Shown in pieces: positions 23,581 to 34,100 of a DNA stretch of 64,000 bases. The notes under the pieces were generated by a model. It did no database searches. It was not told the origin of the DNA and saw only the letters and a list, made by a program, of their open reading frames with translations. The DNA comes from Apteryx mantelli (taxonomy: Eukaryota > Chordata > Aves > Apterygiformes > Apterygidae). Location of the stretch: positions 67,826,501 to 67,890,500 of the forward strand of contig NC_089980.1 in NCBI RefSeq assembly GCF_036417845.1. Direction: 5' to 3'. The position numbers and the translations under genes were made by a program. Each line of letters starts with the position of its first letter. The first letter of the stretch is position 1.

Positions 23581-26150
23581 GAGCAAGTAACTGGGCAAAT
23601 ACTCTATTGCCCAGACCAGTTAGGCAACCCTGCCAGTCTGCATGTATTTATCACCCTTATCCTGTAACATCACTCTGGCTGCTGACGGGTGAGTCTGAAA
23701 GCTGTTTGACAACAGAGCTATAGCAATTGCGGATTACTTTTCTCTGTATAGAGACATATGTCTCTGCTATGCTATTGTCTTATGCTAGGTGGGACTCTCA
23801 TGTTGGTTATACATGTAAGGCAGTTTGAAGATAGGTTCAGTACAGACCTTAACAATATTCTGCCTTTACTACTATGTTCCCACCTTCAAAACATAAACCC
23901 CTCTCCTAAGCATTGACCAGGGCACCAGCAAGTACTAACAAATAGCGCTCTCACTCTCTATAAAGAGCTGCCTTGTCCCTCAGCACTATATGCTGCCAGG
24001 CCCCAGGAGGGGACTGATTGCCCACTCCCTGTTTTTTTTTCAGCTGCCTACAATTCACCTGTTTGTTAGGAGCCCAGTATGACAGTAAAATGACTTTCAG
24101 GAAGATGCATACAGTTCATATACAGTTTCGATGCTAAGCATTGTTGGGCAACATTTCAACTGTTGGGCAAGATTACTATAAAGGAAGAAATACCTATCAA
24201 CACAGATCCTCATGCTTCTTTTTAAAAATTTTCCATAAGAAAATTGTAAGCATAGGTAACAAGTCAGGGTCCTTAAGGAGCAGTCAGAAATGGACTACGC
24301 TGGTATAGGAAGTTCCCTATTTGCAGAATGAGCTAATTTAGGCTGAGAATTGCCTAGTTTGCAATAGGCCAGGAGTCACGTTTTACTTTTAATTCCTTTA
24401 AAACACAGGTTGTTATTCAAAGCAGTTTGCCCATAATTATTTTCCAGACTATCAGACCATGTTTTTGGGTTAGGATTCACAGAAGACTATTTCTTTCCAG
24501 TAGACTAACTATCTACCTGTTGAAGGTTGCAATCTTGAATGGCTGCCCTGATTATTAAGACTTTTAAGCAAGGCTAAGAATCAGGATAAGACAGACTCTA
24601 AAAATGGTTTGGCAAGAGAAAAGAAACGACCACAAAAGTTAGCAGAAGAGCCATTACAAATTGGCAAAAATATCATTAGAAGTAATCCAACCTTTACCAC
24701 AAGGTTTGAAGCAGAAGATATAATAGAAAATCTGCCTTAGACTGCCTCCTATGCCTCAAAAGTTAATGGAAAATGTAACTACCTGTTTCTTCACATTGCT
24801 TGTCTCAATTCCATTGAACTTGTATAAGCTGATTCTTCCCCCTTGTTAGGAAAGATCAGTTTCTAAGGAGAGAAAAAAGCAGCTGTCTGTTGCTTTCTCT
24901 TTGTACAAATTGTTAGACCTACAAGTGAGTGGGAATAGTTTCCCTTAGTCTGAAACACAAAACAATAAATTTGTTAGTTTGGAATGCCCACATTTATCTC
25001 CAAAACAGGCACAGAAACTTTAATTCAAGATGTATAATATTCTACAACACTAGTCTAAGGCTGCATGCCTGTGCCACATTTCTAAAAAAACAATCTACAG
25101 GAAAGGGCAGGTCTATTGAACTTGCATTAGGATATCTGTGCTGTTCAGGACACAGGAATTTCAGTAGGCACAGAAAAAAACACCAACTTGTTCACAACAT
25201 TTCTTACGTATTTGTTCTAGGCCTATGGCTTACTAACAGTCTGATCATAATTAGTAGTAAATCAAGTCACTGATCACTGGCTATTTTTCATATCTCACAG
25301 AAGATACTGGAGACCAATACCCAAGAACTGAGGGCTGTTATCCTCCATAAAACACCACTCTTCTTTTGGCCTATAGCATGGGACTGGTTACTGAAATTTT
25401 TGTGGCCTAATAAAACAAGGTATAACAGGATGGAAGACTTTTAGCTTTCACAATTGGATTTTGAGCATGTCCCATAAGTGGACTTAAACAGGCCACAGCT
25501 GCATGAAATGGAGGTTCTTCATAGTAGTTAGTCAGGTTCTTATTTTAAGTCTCAGATTTTAGTATATTATTAAGTTATCACCTAACTGCAAAATGTTAAT
25601 GATTCCACACAACTGTTTCTACCACCAGTGTCATGAATGAAAAATTAACAAGTGCAGAAAAAGATGCAATGCAGCACTTGATAGTGCTCTACCAGAAGTT
25701 CAAGGAAGAAGTGACTACTCAAGTAGGACCTACTAGGCTGCCTTCTTCAGTCTGTTATCTGCTTACTCCTGACGTAAACAACAAAAACGAATGAAAAAAA
25801 TCAGCAGTCATTTTTGACAACACAATCTGTGCTTTCCTTGAAAACTTGCCCTTCTTTGCCATGGAATACCAAGCACAAGTTTACTGTTAGTGGGTTGGTT
25901 CTACAATAGGACCATAAATTCAGTCCATAGAAAATTTTCCACTGAATGCTTGTTCAGAGACTACAGAAGTTTACTACTAAAAGCCTTTAGGTAAGCTGCA
26001 GGGTCACAGCATGAGAATGGTTTTACACAAAAACAGAAGAATCTGTCTTTGTTAGTCAACATTTTTAAGAATCACATACTGGGAAATAAGCATGAAGAGT
26101 AAACTTTTAAGATTATAAACAAAGTCCAGACTTATCAAGCTGTTGAAAAC
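23581..26150. other. Intergenic, downstream of FBXO5
   Basis: AT-rich sequence with no convincing exon. The 114-codon frame at 24929-25273 has no recognisable domain. Confidence 0.45.
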
Positions 26151-27000
26151 AGTAATTTATTTTCACATTTACAACACAAACACATGAAAATATTTAAAGT
26201 GGTATTTACAAATATATACAAATAGTTAAAATGTCTTATAATTCAGAAAAAATAGCAAACCAAAGGTTTTTTTTACCAGTATAGCCAAGATACAGTACTT
26301 TTTTCTTTCTCTTTTCTTTTTTTTTTTAATTGGAAAGGATAGGATCACAGTGGCTCTTGAATGAGTGAAGAATGAAGGCACAGCAACAGAAGATTCGCAT
26401 AAGGCAAATCATCAGATAAAATGGTATTCTGAACTCTCACATTTTAAAATTAAGGCAAAGCTTCAAAAAATAGTAAAATCTAGAGTCCCCGCACAATTTT
26501 ATGTTAAAACGGACCTCACCCACCTTACTTTAAATTTTCACTATAAAAGCTTTAAAAGACTTTTGCAACAACAAGAGCAAATACTTTTTTTAAAACAAAA
26601 TTTATGCTTTCCCCTTTTGCTATTCAGAAATTGCTAATGTCACACATGGAAGGCTACTTGCCAAAGATGATTCTCTTTCTTTGTTCAATATTACTGTGGG
26701 CAATTTTTGAAGACTAGAACACTGCAGATAGAAATTGTCAAGACTATATTTAAAATGTTATTAGAATCTATATCCAGAGTTTTCTTTTACACATATTAAT
26801 TGGTAAGACATTTTTAAATGGATATTTGTGAAAATTCTCAGGAATTTAAACAAGACCAAATATTAAATTACACAATTAACTTTTTTTGTTTTTTGAATAT
26901 AGAATAGCAGGAAGCATTTTCATGTTTGGTATTCTTCTTGGGTAACTTTTATATCTGAAAGAACTTTTATGGCTTATCTGTCAACCTGTATTAGGATGGA
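26140..27000 (-). other. FBXO5: FBXO5 3' untranslated region (probable)
   Basis: AT-rich sequence follows the FBXO5 stop codon on the minus strand. A minus-strand AATAAA lies at 26156-26161, about 845 bp past the stop, and would place the cleavage site near 26140. No other strong signal was preferred by eye, so the exact end is inferred. Confidence 0.5.
26156..26161 (-). terminator. FBXO5: Candidate FBXO5 polyadenylation signal AATAAA
   Basis: The plus strand reads TTTATT, which is AATAAA on the gene strand, in a position that fits the end of an 0.85-kb 3' UTR. Confidence 0.45.
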
Positions 27001-27252
27001 TCACAATCGCTGTAGATTCTGTTTGCTTTTCTTAGTCCCGGGAAGCGGCCCTAGCTTAGAGTTTGGTTTCACTGGTTTGCCACTCATACAGTCACTGGAG
27101 CTGTGGTAGTTGCACATGCACTTTGTGCAAAAGTCAAAGCCACAGCTTTCACGGTTGCATATTGCTCTGTGCAGATAGGAGTCATACTTCGCAGGTGATC
27201 CACAGCGATGGCAGACTTTAAGGCTTTCAGAATTTTTCAAGGTCTTGGCGGC
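27001..27252 (-). CDS. FBXO5: FBXO5 exon 5 (zinc-binding region, C-terminus)
   Basis: Acceptor CCAATAG at 27254-27253; the frame continues AAKTLKNSESLKVCHRC to the TGA at 27001-27003. The cysteine pairs CHRC, FCTKC and CMC and the tail PLPGTKKSKQNLQRL identify the EMI1 zinc-binding region. Confidence 0.96.
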   Translation of the reverse strand, partial: AAKTLKNSESLKVCHRCGSPAKYDSYLHRAICNRESCGFDFCTKCMCNYHSSSDCMSGKPVKPNSKLGPLPGTKKSKQNLQRL

Positions 27253-30200
27253 CTATTGGAAAAGTATAAAGAAAGTTATGAGTGGAAGATAACATCAGCG
27301 AATGCTTGAGGTGTGCGTTTATTTAACTACCACAGAACACATTGTACATTTTAACTTTTTTCCCACTCTAGAGAAATAAATTACAGATTTAGTGTAATTG
27401 TTTTTATCAAATTCCAATGAGATTGAACAAGAATAATCAGTCTATAACTGCAGATATTTTCTATTGGATTAGAGGTAACCAATTTAAAATTATTACTGTT
27501 TGTACGGTTACAGATGACTGGATAGACAGATTAAATGCAAAGCAGTAAGAAAAGTAACCCAGATCTAACTGCTGAATTCTCCAGACCTCATCCAAGGATG
27601 GGGATTTAGTTAGCTGCTTTCATTTAAAAGGGGGGGGGGGGCGGGGGGAAATCAGTCTGAACTCTACTGAAATTACTGTCAACATTTTTGAAAAGTGATC
27701 AGTGAGTACAGAATTATCAGCTGTGGGGCACTGCCTGAGACACCAGAAATGGAAAAAATTCCTAAGCTTCTCAAATCCATTTTTGACACAAAAATGGATC
27801 TATCCAAAATTATTTGGCATTTGAAAATTATAGATCTTATATATAACAGCTTATATTACTTAATTGTTAAAAGCAAAATATTTTTATAATCTAAATGTGT
27901 GCATGGGCACGCACACACACACATATTTTCTTATCATGGCAAGCAAAAATTGAGACTGCTACTTTAGTTTACAGCTGTACTTTCAGATTCGTAATGCTAC
28001 AAAGTACTGTATATTTGTTCTAGAACAGCTTGATCATACTTTCCTGTCTGATTGTCTCTCGTCTGTTTTATAAAGCTTGCTACAAAATGAAAGTCTGCAG
28101 CCACTTCTAAACTGACTTTGTATCTTTTATCTCACCAATTTGCAAAACAAGATTTTTGAGCTTGAGTGTAAGAACTGCTTTGCTAGTTGGAAATATACCT
28201 TCCTTATTAACAGTGACTTTCAACTGACATTTTAAAAAGTCTTGTAATACCCTTGCAACATAGAGCTGCACCTAGATGTGAAAAAATGCTTAAGAAAAAT
28301 AACAAGGTGAAGGGAAATCCACACTTCCAGTGTTTCTACTTCTGTAAAGCAGTGCACCTTGCTGAAATCAGTTTGTAAACCTAATAACTTATCTGTGACA
28401 GTTGTGCCCATAGCACTTTGCTCTATAGGAAAGATTAGAAAATTATAAAGTCTTTGAATGACAAAGTCTCTATCTAAAAAATTAGTTATTAGCAGTTGTT
28501 GACTAAGCAACAATCTGAATTAAAACTCCAAATTTGGGACACATTTCAAATATGTAGTTAAAAAAGCTATTTCAATTTCAGAAATTAACTGAAAAAGCAG
28601 CATAACATGAACAGGGGGAATATTCATTTCAGTTTTCAAAACTAACTACTTAGTCTTTGCCCTTTTTTGAAAATAGAAATTGACCATCACTGTTGAAGCA
28701 AAATTGACAGCTTCTGGGGACTATATATCTGGAAAGCACCAGATTCATCATAAGCCTACGGAAACTAAGAGGAAATGACTAAACTTTTTCATGTCTGATC
28801 CATGCCAAAATTTAAGCACACACACACAAAAAAAAATCACTAAGCCATTTTGATGGTACCTAAGCACTCAGGAAAAAAAAGATATTGAACATCCCAGTGT
28901 ATTAATATTCTCCAGTTAGTTTTTGACAATTTTCTAAAATTGGCTCAGTAAGAAAAAATCTGGTAGCCATACATATAAGAATTATAAGCATTTCAAGCTG
29001 AAGATACTACTTTTAGAAATATGTTTTACAAGCTGATCACATGCCTGACAACATGTGAGTAAAGATGAATGAAAACATCAGTTACCTCAGAAAACTCCAT
29101 GAGCCTGCTGTGATTCTTGGATGCTTTGGATCTGGTGCCTTTTTTACTAAAGTTGTTTGGTGGGGTGGCTTTCTGAACAGAAGCTAAAGCTGCTCGGTAA
29201 AGAACATATTCCCTTGTTGCAGCATGTTCTGATGTTTTACTGCCATCCTAATAAAAAGAAAAACATGAATAAAATTAAGAGTCAGAGCTGTTAACTGTTT
29301 ATAGAATATGAAATGACTTTTTGTTTAGTATGAGCTAACAACTTATCTTTAATTCCTCCTCTGGCTAGAAGGTTTCTAGTAATTAAGTGTCATAGCAGGT
29401 ATTATGCTACCAATTTTACCTTAGCTTTCTCAGCAACTACTATTGTAAATGAAGAGAAAGGACCCCTGGTTCAGACCACCAAAACAATTATCTTCTATTA
29501 TATAATGAAATTTGATTTCATATTAACACATCACAATTATTTAGACAGAGCATGCAATTTAGTCATTGCAGTGTTTTAAAGCACAAAGCAAAATTTCTGT
29601 TTCTTTATGGTGAACAGGAATGCTTACACCTTTTCCTTCTGAGTCAATTCCTTCCCTCCCCTGATATTCCAAGTTTGCACTTCAAGTTAAACAGAATGCA
29701 CAGTGGCAGAGGGGAATCAAACTTGACAGGATGAATGTTCCTATCAGTGGTGTCCAGCTGTTCCATCCCAGACTAGCATCATAAAGCACTATAGAAAATT
29801 GAAGTTAGTAACCACATTCTGTGCAGATTCTCCATCTGGTTTCATTGTCTTTCCATCTCAGGAAAAAAAAACACTCCTAGTGTTTTAGAAGAGTCCTGCC
29901 TTGGTAAGCGTAATGCTAGTGTAGTTGGATCTTCTTTTATCATTTTATACAATAAAAATGCTGGGCATTAGGCGTGGCTTATATGAAAAGGCTTTTCAAT
30001 TATCTGTAGCTGACATTGCACTTCAGAAACTGCTGCTGGAAAGCACAAGTAGAGGATCCAAATCTCATTGTTGGCTGGTTAGTTTCTCTTACTCTTTCTC
30101 TTTCTGGATGAGTAGCCATGCTGAAGTAAGCAAGCCATCTGCTGAGAGGGTCCATGGCTTACCCAACAGGCAGTGCTGGAGCTGATGCTCTTTTTCCTTT

Positions 30201-33200
30201 TTAATACAGGACATGTGGAAGCTCTTAAGAACATCTCCTTGGGTAACCTTTTCAGTCAACCATCTCTGAACTCCAAAAACAGTTATGGCACTAAAGATGA
30301 AGTGATTAATAATGCTTGAGATAGAGCATCCTAACAGGACAAATTCAAATACTCCAGTGAAACCAGAGATCTCTTTTGTGATTGCTTAAGGCTAGAAGTA
30401 TTCCTGAAATAACAAAAAACCACCACTGATTTAGGCTTAAAATATCCAGCAAGTGCAGAAACTTACAGAAATGTTTTTCACAGCTTTACTATATGTTTGG
30501 AAAGCCCATTTATCTTCATGTAGAATCTTCTTCCATGTTGTGCTGACTTTGGCAACACTGTAATGAAAATACGGACATGTCAGTTACCGTCTAAGAGAGG
30601 GGAAAAAAGGTACTATTCAACAGTAGGAACAATTTTGCAGTTAGGTGATAACTTAATAATATACCAAACCATTGAGCAAATGTTCCAGGCCTCATATCTA
30701 AAATATTCTTAAGGCTTCTGATTAGGTTGTTTGCTTTCCCCCCAAAATACCTAGAAGATCAATATACTTACTTTATTAAATCCATCTCATTGAGGTGCCT
30801 TAATATGTTTGCTAATATATGCTTCAGGTTCTTTTGGAAGAGTTCAGCAAGAATGTCTATTCCATCTAACCCCATTTTCTTTCCAATCAGGTTATGAAGT
30901 TCAAACTTCCCCCTAAAAACAATCTTGTCTACTGCAGTCCAAGACTTGAGATTTCTTTTACCACTTTTTTTCAAAGTTGAGCAAATCATTTCTTCATAAT
31001 GGATTACTGGCAACAGAGTCTTCTTTGAAAACTGTACTTGGTTTTGGGTCTTCATGAGACAGTGCTTTGGTGTGCCACAGAGATTTCCAGCCAAGGGTAT
31101 ACTATCCTCATGTTCTACTGGATCACTGTATTGATTGCTTAACATAGAGGAGTAACCACTGTCATCATTAAATTTACTATTTTCCAGTGCCTCCATTTCA
31201 TAGACACCTTCATCAAGTCTCTGGGTTACTTGTTTGTTTTCTTTGTTATGTACAGGTCTTCCTTCATCTTCAAGATCTAAACTTCTGGGGACTGCATGGT
31301 ATGATTCACTAAGGAATACTTCCTGATGCTCTTTGGCACAGTCTTTACAAAACCCTTCCTCATAACTCGAGGGGCAGGATTCTTCCAGTCTTGTTTTTTC
31401 CACAGCAGACTTTGACGGTGTGAAGCCAGTGTGAAGAGAGGTACAATTAAAATCACATTTCATTTTGAAAGAATGGTGAAGGTTTACTTTCATTATTTTG
31501 TTTGTATCCTGCAACAACAACAACAGCATTAATACAAGGCTACATAAACAGCATTACAGTCTTTTTTTTCCTTTTAAAGAAAGGATCGTGTCTTCCTTCT
31601 GCAAGTATGAATTTTAAGCTTTATCTAACTGACCCTCTAGTGCCTAAAACACAGACAACTAAGGATTTGAGTAGCCACGCACTAAACCTATGTGAGATCT
31701 TCTCAGAATAGGAGGTTTAGGCTGCATATAACTGGGCTGAGAAAACTGACTGGATCATTTACATCATCTCCATTCCCCTAAATATAGATTACTTTTAGAC
31801 ACACCATTGACTTTACTTTTTGCCGTAAACATAGTCAATATACCCAGGACATTTGCAGTCACTGCAAGGAGCACTGATAAAAGCCATTTCTGTGGCCCAC
31901 GAATGATAGCAGAGTGCCCAGAAAGCTCATGTTGGGATGGCCAGGACAGAGCCACCAGAAGGATTTGTATCCAAGGCCAGAGGCAGTGTTACTGATGCAG
32001 CCAGATATCTTGCAATGGCAGGGGAGAGGGGGGTGGTGCAAGGAAATTGTATGCATGCTCACTCGTACATGTAAATTACAAGGGAAGGCAGGGACCATTA
32101 AACAATGATTAAGGTGAAATATAATAAAACAAGCATGTTTTTAAATGGGTGGGAGAAAAGGACCCCGGGACTGATATAAGGAAACAGTTTTTCTTGACCC
32201 ATTTCTTTCCCCTCCCCCCAAATGTGGGGCTATCTATATTAACAATTGTGGGGGGATGGGAAAGCGCTGAAGAGGAAGAGGAAGCCATCTCTGTTGTATT
32301 AAATGTAAGGAAAAGTAATTTTCAACATGCCTTTGCAATCTGAATGCAAAATAAGCTTCCTCATTTGAGCAAGTATTTTAGGGGATTTAAGCATTTTCAA
32401 TAGTGTTGGAAAAAGCAGAAGAGAAATGGAGGCATTTCATGAATGCTCCAGAGAAAAAGCCCCTTCTTACCGATACTGGATGGAATAATGGAGAAATATA
32501 TTTAGCTTTTTGGGCACTGTGGGTAAGACACAGGGGAGAGGTATAACCCCTTCCTAAACCGCCTCCTTCTCCCCTTTCCCTCCTAGGACTTGGGAGCTGT
32601 GAGCAGGGGAGCTACTGGGCTGAATCCGCTTAGAATTAGAAATTAATCCCCCACCTCTACTCCATGTTTTTGAGGTACTGCAGTTACAGCAGAAGCCTCA
32701 GCCCCCTTTAGCGAAATTTACTGAGGTCCAGGGGCTTTGCGCTGTCAGGCTGCTCCCCGCCAGAGCTCACGATGGCCCGGGTCCGAGGCAGGTAGACAAG
32801 CTTCGGGGACCCTGCCAGCCCCGGGGCCGCCAGAAACCGCGCTCCGCGGCGGCGGGCTTTCCGCTTTCCCTCGCATTTGAGGCTTTCCCCCACATTTGAG
32901 GCTTTCCCCCCAAAATGGTGGCCGCGGGGCGGGCAGGAACGCGCCGGGGGGATGCCGCCCTCCCGGCGGCGTGGCCCGGCGGGCGGGAGACAGCGCTGCG
33001 CGCCGCCGCCTCGGCCGCCGCCCGCCGGCGGCATCGGCGCCCTCCGGCCACGGCGGCCCGGCCAGGCGGCCCCGGGGCAGGGGGCTGGTGGCGGGGCGGC
33101 CCCGGGGCGGGGGCTGGTGTGTGGGGGGTCGACCCCCATACGGCCCCGGCGGCGGGGCCGAGCGCTCCCCGCCGGCGCCCGTGCGCCACGGACCCGTCCC

Positions 33201-33478
33201 GCCGGCGGGATCGCTGCCGACCGCCCTCCCTCAGCCTCCCCCCGAGCCGCTCGCCTCCCCGCACGGCGCCGCCGGCAGCCACCCGCCGCCCCCAGCCCGC
33301 AACGGCCCCTTCCGCGGGGTCCCTCGCGCCGCACGGCCCTCCGCGCCCCCGCTGGGGCGGGCAGCCTGCGGCTGACGGGCCCCCCTGGCCTGACCTGGCC
33401 TGGCCTGGCCCGGCCCGGGCCGGCCAGGCCCGTTTCGGCTTGGCTCGGCTCGGCACCGCCGCCCGCTCTCACCTGCAT
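27001..33478 (-). CDS. FBXO5: FBXO5 (EMI1), F-box inhibitor of the APC/C; five coding exons, 415 aa
   Basis: Joining 33478-33473, 31508-30772, 30557-30467, 29247-29086 and 27252-27001 (minus) gives 1248 nt without interruption: 415 aa, against 447 in human. EMI1 binds and inhibits the anaphase-promoting complex in S and G2 phase, so cyclins accumulate. Features seen in order: a KEN box in HNKENKQ (91-93); a beta-TrCP phosphodegron DSGYSS (118-123); an F-box-like region about 220-270 ending VSTTWKKIL; a D-box-like pseudosubstrate RAAL (296-299); and a cysteine-rich zinc-binding region (346-387; C346, C349, C364, C369, C374, C377, C379, C387). The tail is NLQRL, where human has an arginine in place of the glutamine. 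The coding start MQ in exon 1 is inferred; a downstream methionine (KMKCDFNC) is the other candidate. Identity is certain from the degron, F-box and zinc region together. Confidence 0.95.
27253..29085 (-). other. FBXO5: FBXO5 intron 4
   Basis: AT-rich intron. It contains a G-run at about 27631-27648 (twelve G, C, then G) and a short CA repeat near 27909-27922. No other feature seen. Confidence 0.7.
27631..27648 (+). repeat. Poly-G tract in FBXO5 intron 4
   Basis: A run of G interrupted by one C, in AT-rich sequence. It reads as a C-tract in the FBXO5 pre-mRNA. Confidence 0.8.
29086..29247 (-). CDS. FBXO5: FBXO5 exon 4
   Basis: Acceptor TTATTAG at 29249-29248 and donor GTAAC at 29085. The 54 whole codons include TREYVLYRAALASVQK, the D-box-like stretch; it ends LMEFSE. 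Confidence 0.94.
29248..30466 (-). other. FBXO5: FBXO5 intron 3
   Basis: AT-rich intron bounded by GTAAGT and TTATTAG; nothing else recognised. Confidence 0.7.
30467..30557 (-). CDS. FBXO5: FBXO5 exon 3
   Basis: Acceptor TTACAG at 30559-30558 and donor GTAAGT at 30466-30465. The 91 nt encode VAKVSTTWKKIL, the end of the F-box, and the following helix. Confidence 0.93.
30772..31508 (-). CDS. FBXO5: FBXO5 exon 2
   Basis: Acceptor TTGTTGCAG at 31510-31509 and donor GTAAGT at 30771-30770. The 737 nt encode the N-terminal regulatory region (KEN box, DSGYSS degron) and most of the F-box-like region. The last codon is split AA|T across the intron and gives Asn in DLINVAKV. Confidence 0.93.
31509..33472 (-). 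other. FBXO5: FBXO5 intron 1
   Basis: The part close to exon 1 (about 32730-33472) is extremely GC-rich and belongs to the CpG island. It includes a (TGGCC)n-like stretch at about 33390-33430. The rest is ordinary intron with short chance frames. Confidence 0.65.
33473..33478 (-). CDS. FBXO5: FBXO5 exon 1 coding part (Met-Gln)
   Basis: GCC-ATG-CAG is followed by GTGAGAGC, a strong donor. It joins in frame to exon 2 (GAT ACA AAC). G at -3 gives a favourable start context. The exon lies in the CpG island; its 5' UTR extends upward to an undetermined start site. No other in-frame ATG lies between here and 33898. The short coding part makes this the least certain exon. Confidence 0.65.
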
Positions 33479-33544
33479 GGCTCTAGCCGCCGCGGTCCGC
33501 GGGCAGTGAGTGCGCGGCCGCCCTCGCCGGGTACTTTTAAAAAC

Positions 33545-33550
33545 TTTGAA
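33545..33550 (-). promoter_or_regulatory. FBXO5: CHR-like element TTTGAA near the FBXO5 start
   Basis: TTTGAA lies on the gene-proximal side of the CCAAT array, 24 bp from the nearest box and about 67 bp upstream of the ATG. In DREAM/MuvB-controlled promoters a CHR of this sequence sits close to the start site, downstream of CCAAT boxes. A six-base motif alone is weak; the arrangement is what supports it. Confidence 0.4.
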
Positions 33551-33573
33551 TTTGGTATCCAAAATCGCGGCGG

Positions 33574-33638
33574 CCAATGGGGCGCCGCCGGCGGGGGCGG
33601 CGCGGCCAATGGGAGGCGGGCAGGAGGCGGGGGCCAAT
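33574..33638 (-). promoter_or_regulatory. FBXO5: Three CCAAT boxes upstream of FBXO5 exon 1
   Basis: CCAAT occurs at 33574-33578, 33606-33610 and 33634-33638 on the plus strand (inverted relative to the gene), spaced 32 and 28 bp. NF-Y arrays with about this spacing mark G2/M and S-phase cell-cycle promoters, which fits the gene's function. GC boxes (GGGGCGG, GGAGGCGGG) lie between them. Confidence 0.6.
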
Positions 33639-34100
33639 CCGCGGCGCCGCGGGCGGAGCCGGCCCCGCTCACATTTTCCCTCCTCGGCCGGCGAGGAGCG
33701 AGGCGAGTGGCCGCGGCGGTGGCGCGCGCGCGCTCCGCGAGGGGGCGGAGCGCGGGAGACCGCGGGGGCGGGGCCTCTGCCGCCGCGGCGCCCGGCGCTG
33801 TCAGCGGCCGCCCGCGCCGGGACTGCTCCCGGCCCCCCGCCGCCCCGGGCTCTCCGGCCGCCCCTCGTCGCCGCGTCCTGTGGGGAGCCGCCCCGCACTT
33901 ACCCCTGCGCCGGCTGCCCCGGCGCGGCAGCCCCATCCCGCGGCGGCGAGGCGCGTGCTGGCGGTCCTCCCCGGAGCAGTGCAGGCGCTACTGTAAAAGA
34001 AAAGAAGAAACCGCATTGCCCCCGCTGTCGTGGACCCGGCGCTGCCTCTTTGCAAACGCCCGCCCGCGTCCCTACGGCGGGCCCCAGCTATTTCACAAAG

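Larger units (their letters stand above)
32730..34100. promoter_or_regulatory. FBXO5: CpG island at the FBXO5 5' end
   Basis: About 1.4 kb of very GC- and CpG-rich DNA centred on FBXO5 exon 1. Long open frames on both strands here (up to 460 codons, with proline/arginine/alanine-rich products) are a by-product of composition, not genes. Such islands are usually bidirectional, so a divergent plus-strand transcript is possible. Confidence 0.85.

Noticed and set aside
1-26000. VIP or another gene expected on this side of FBXO5
   Set aside because: I looked for VIP-type peptide coding (HSDAVF-like) in the desert and found none. In human the gap is also large, so VIP is probably outside the window.
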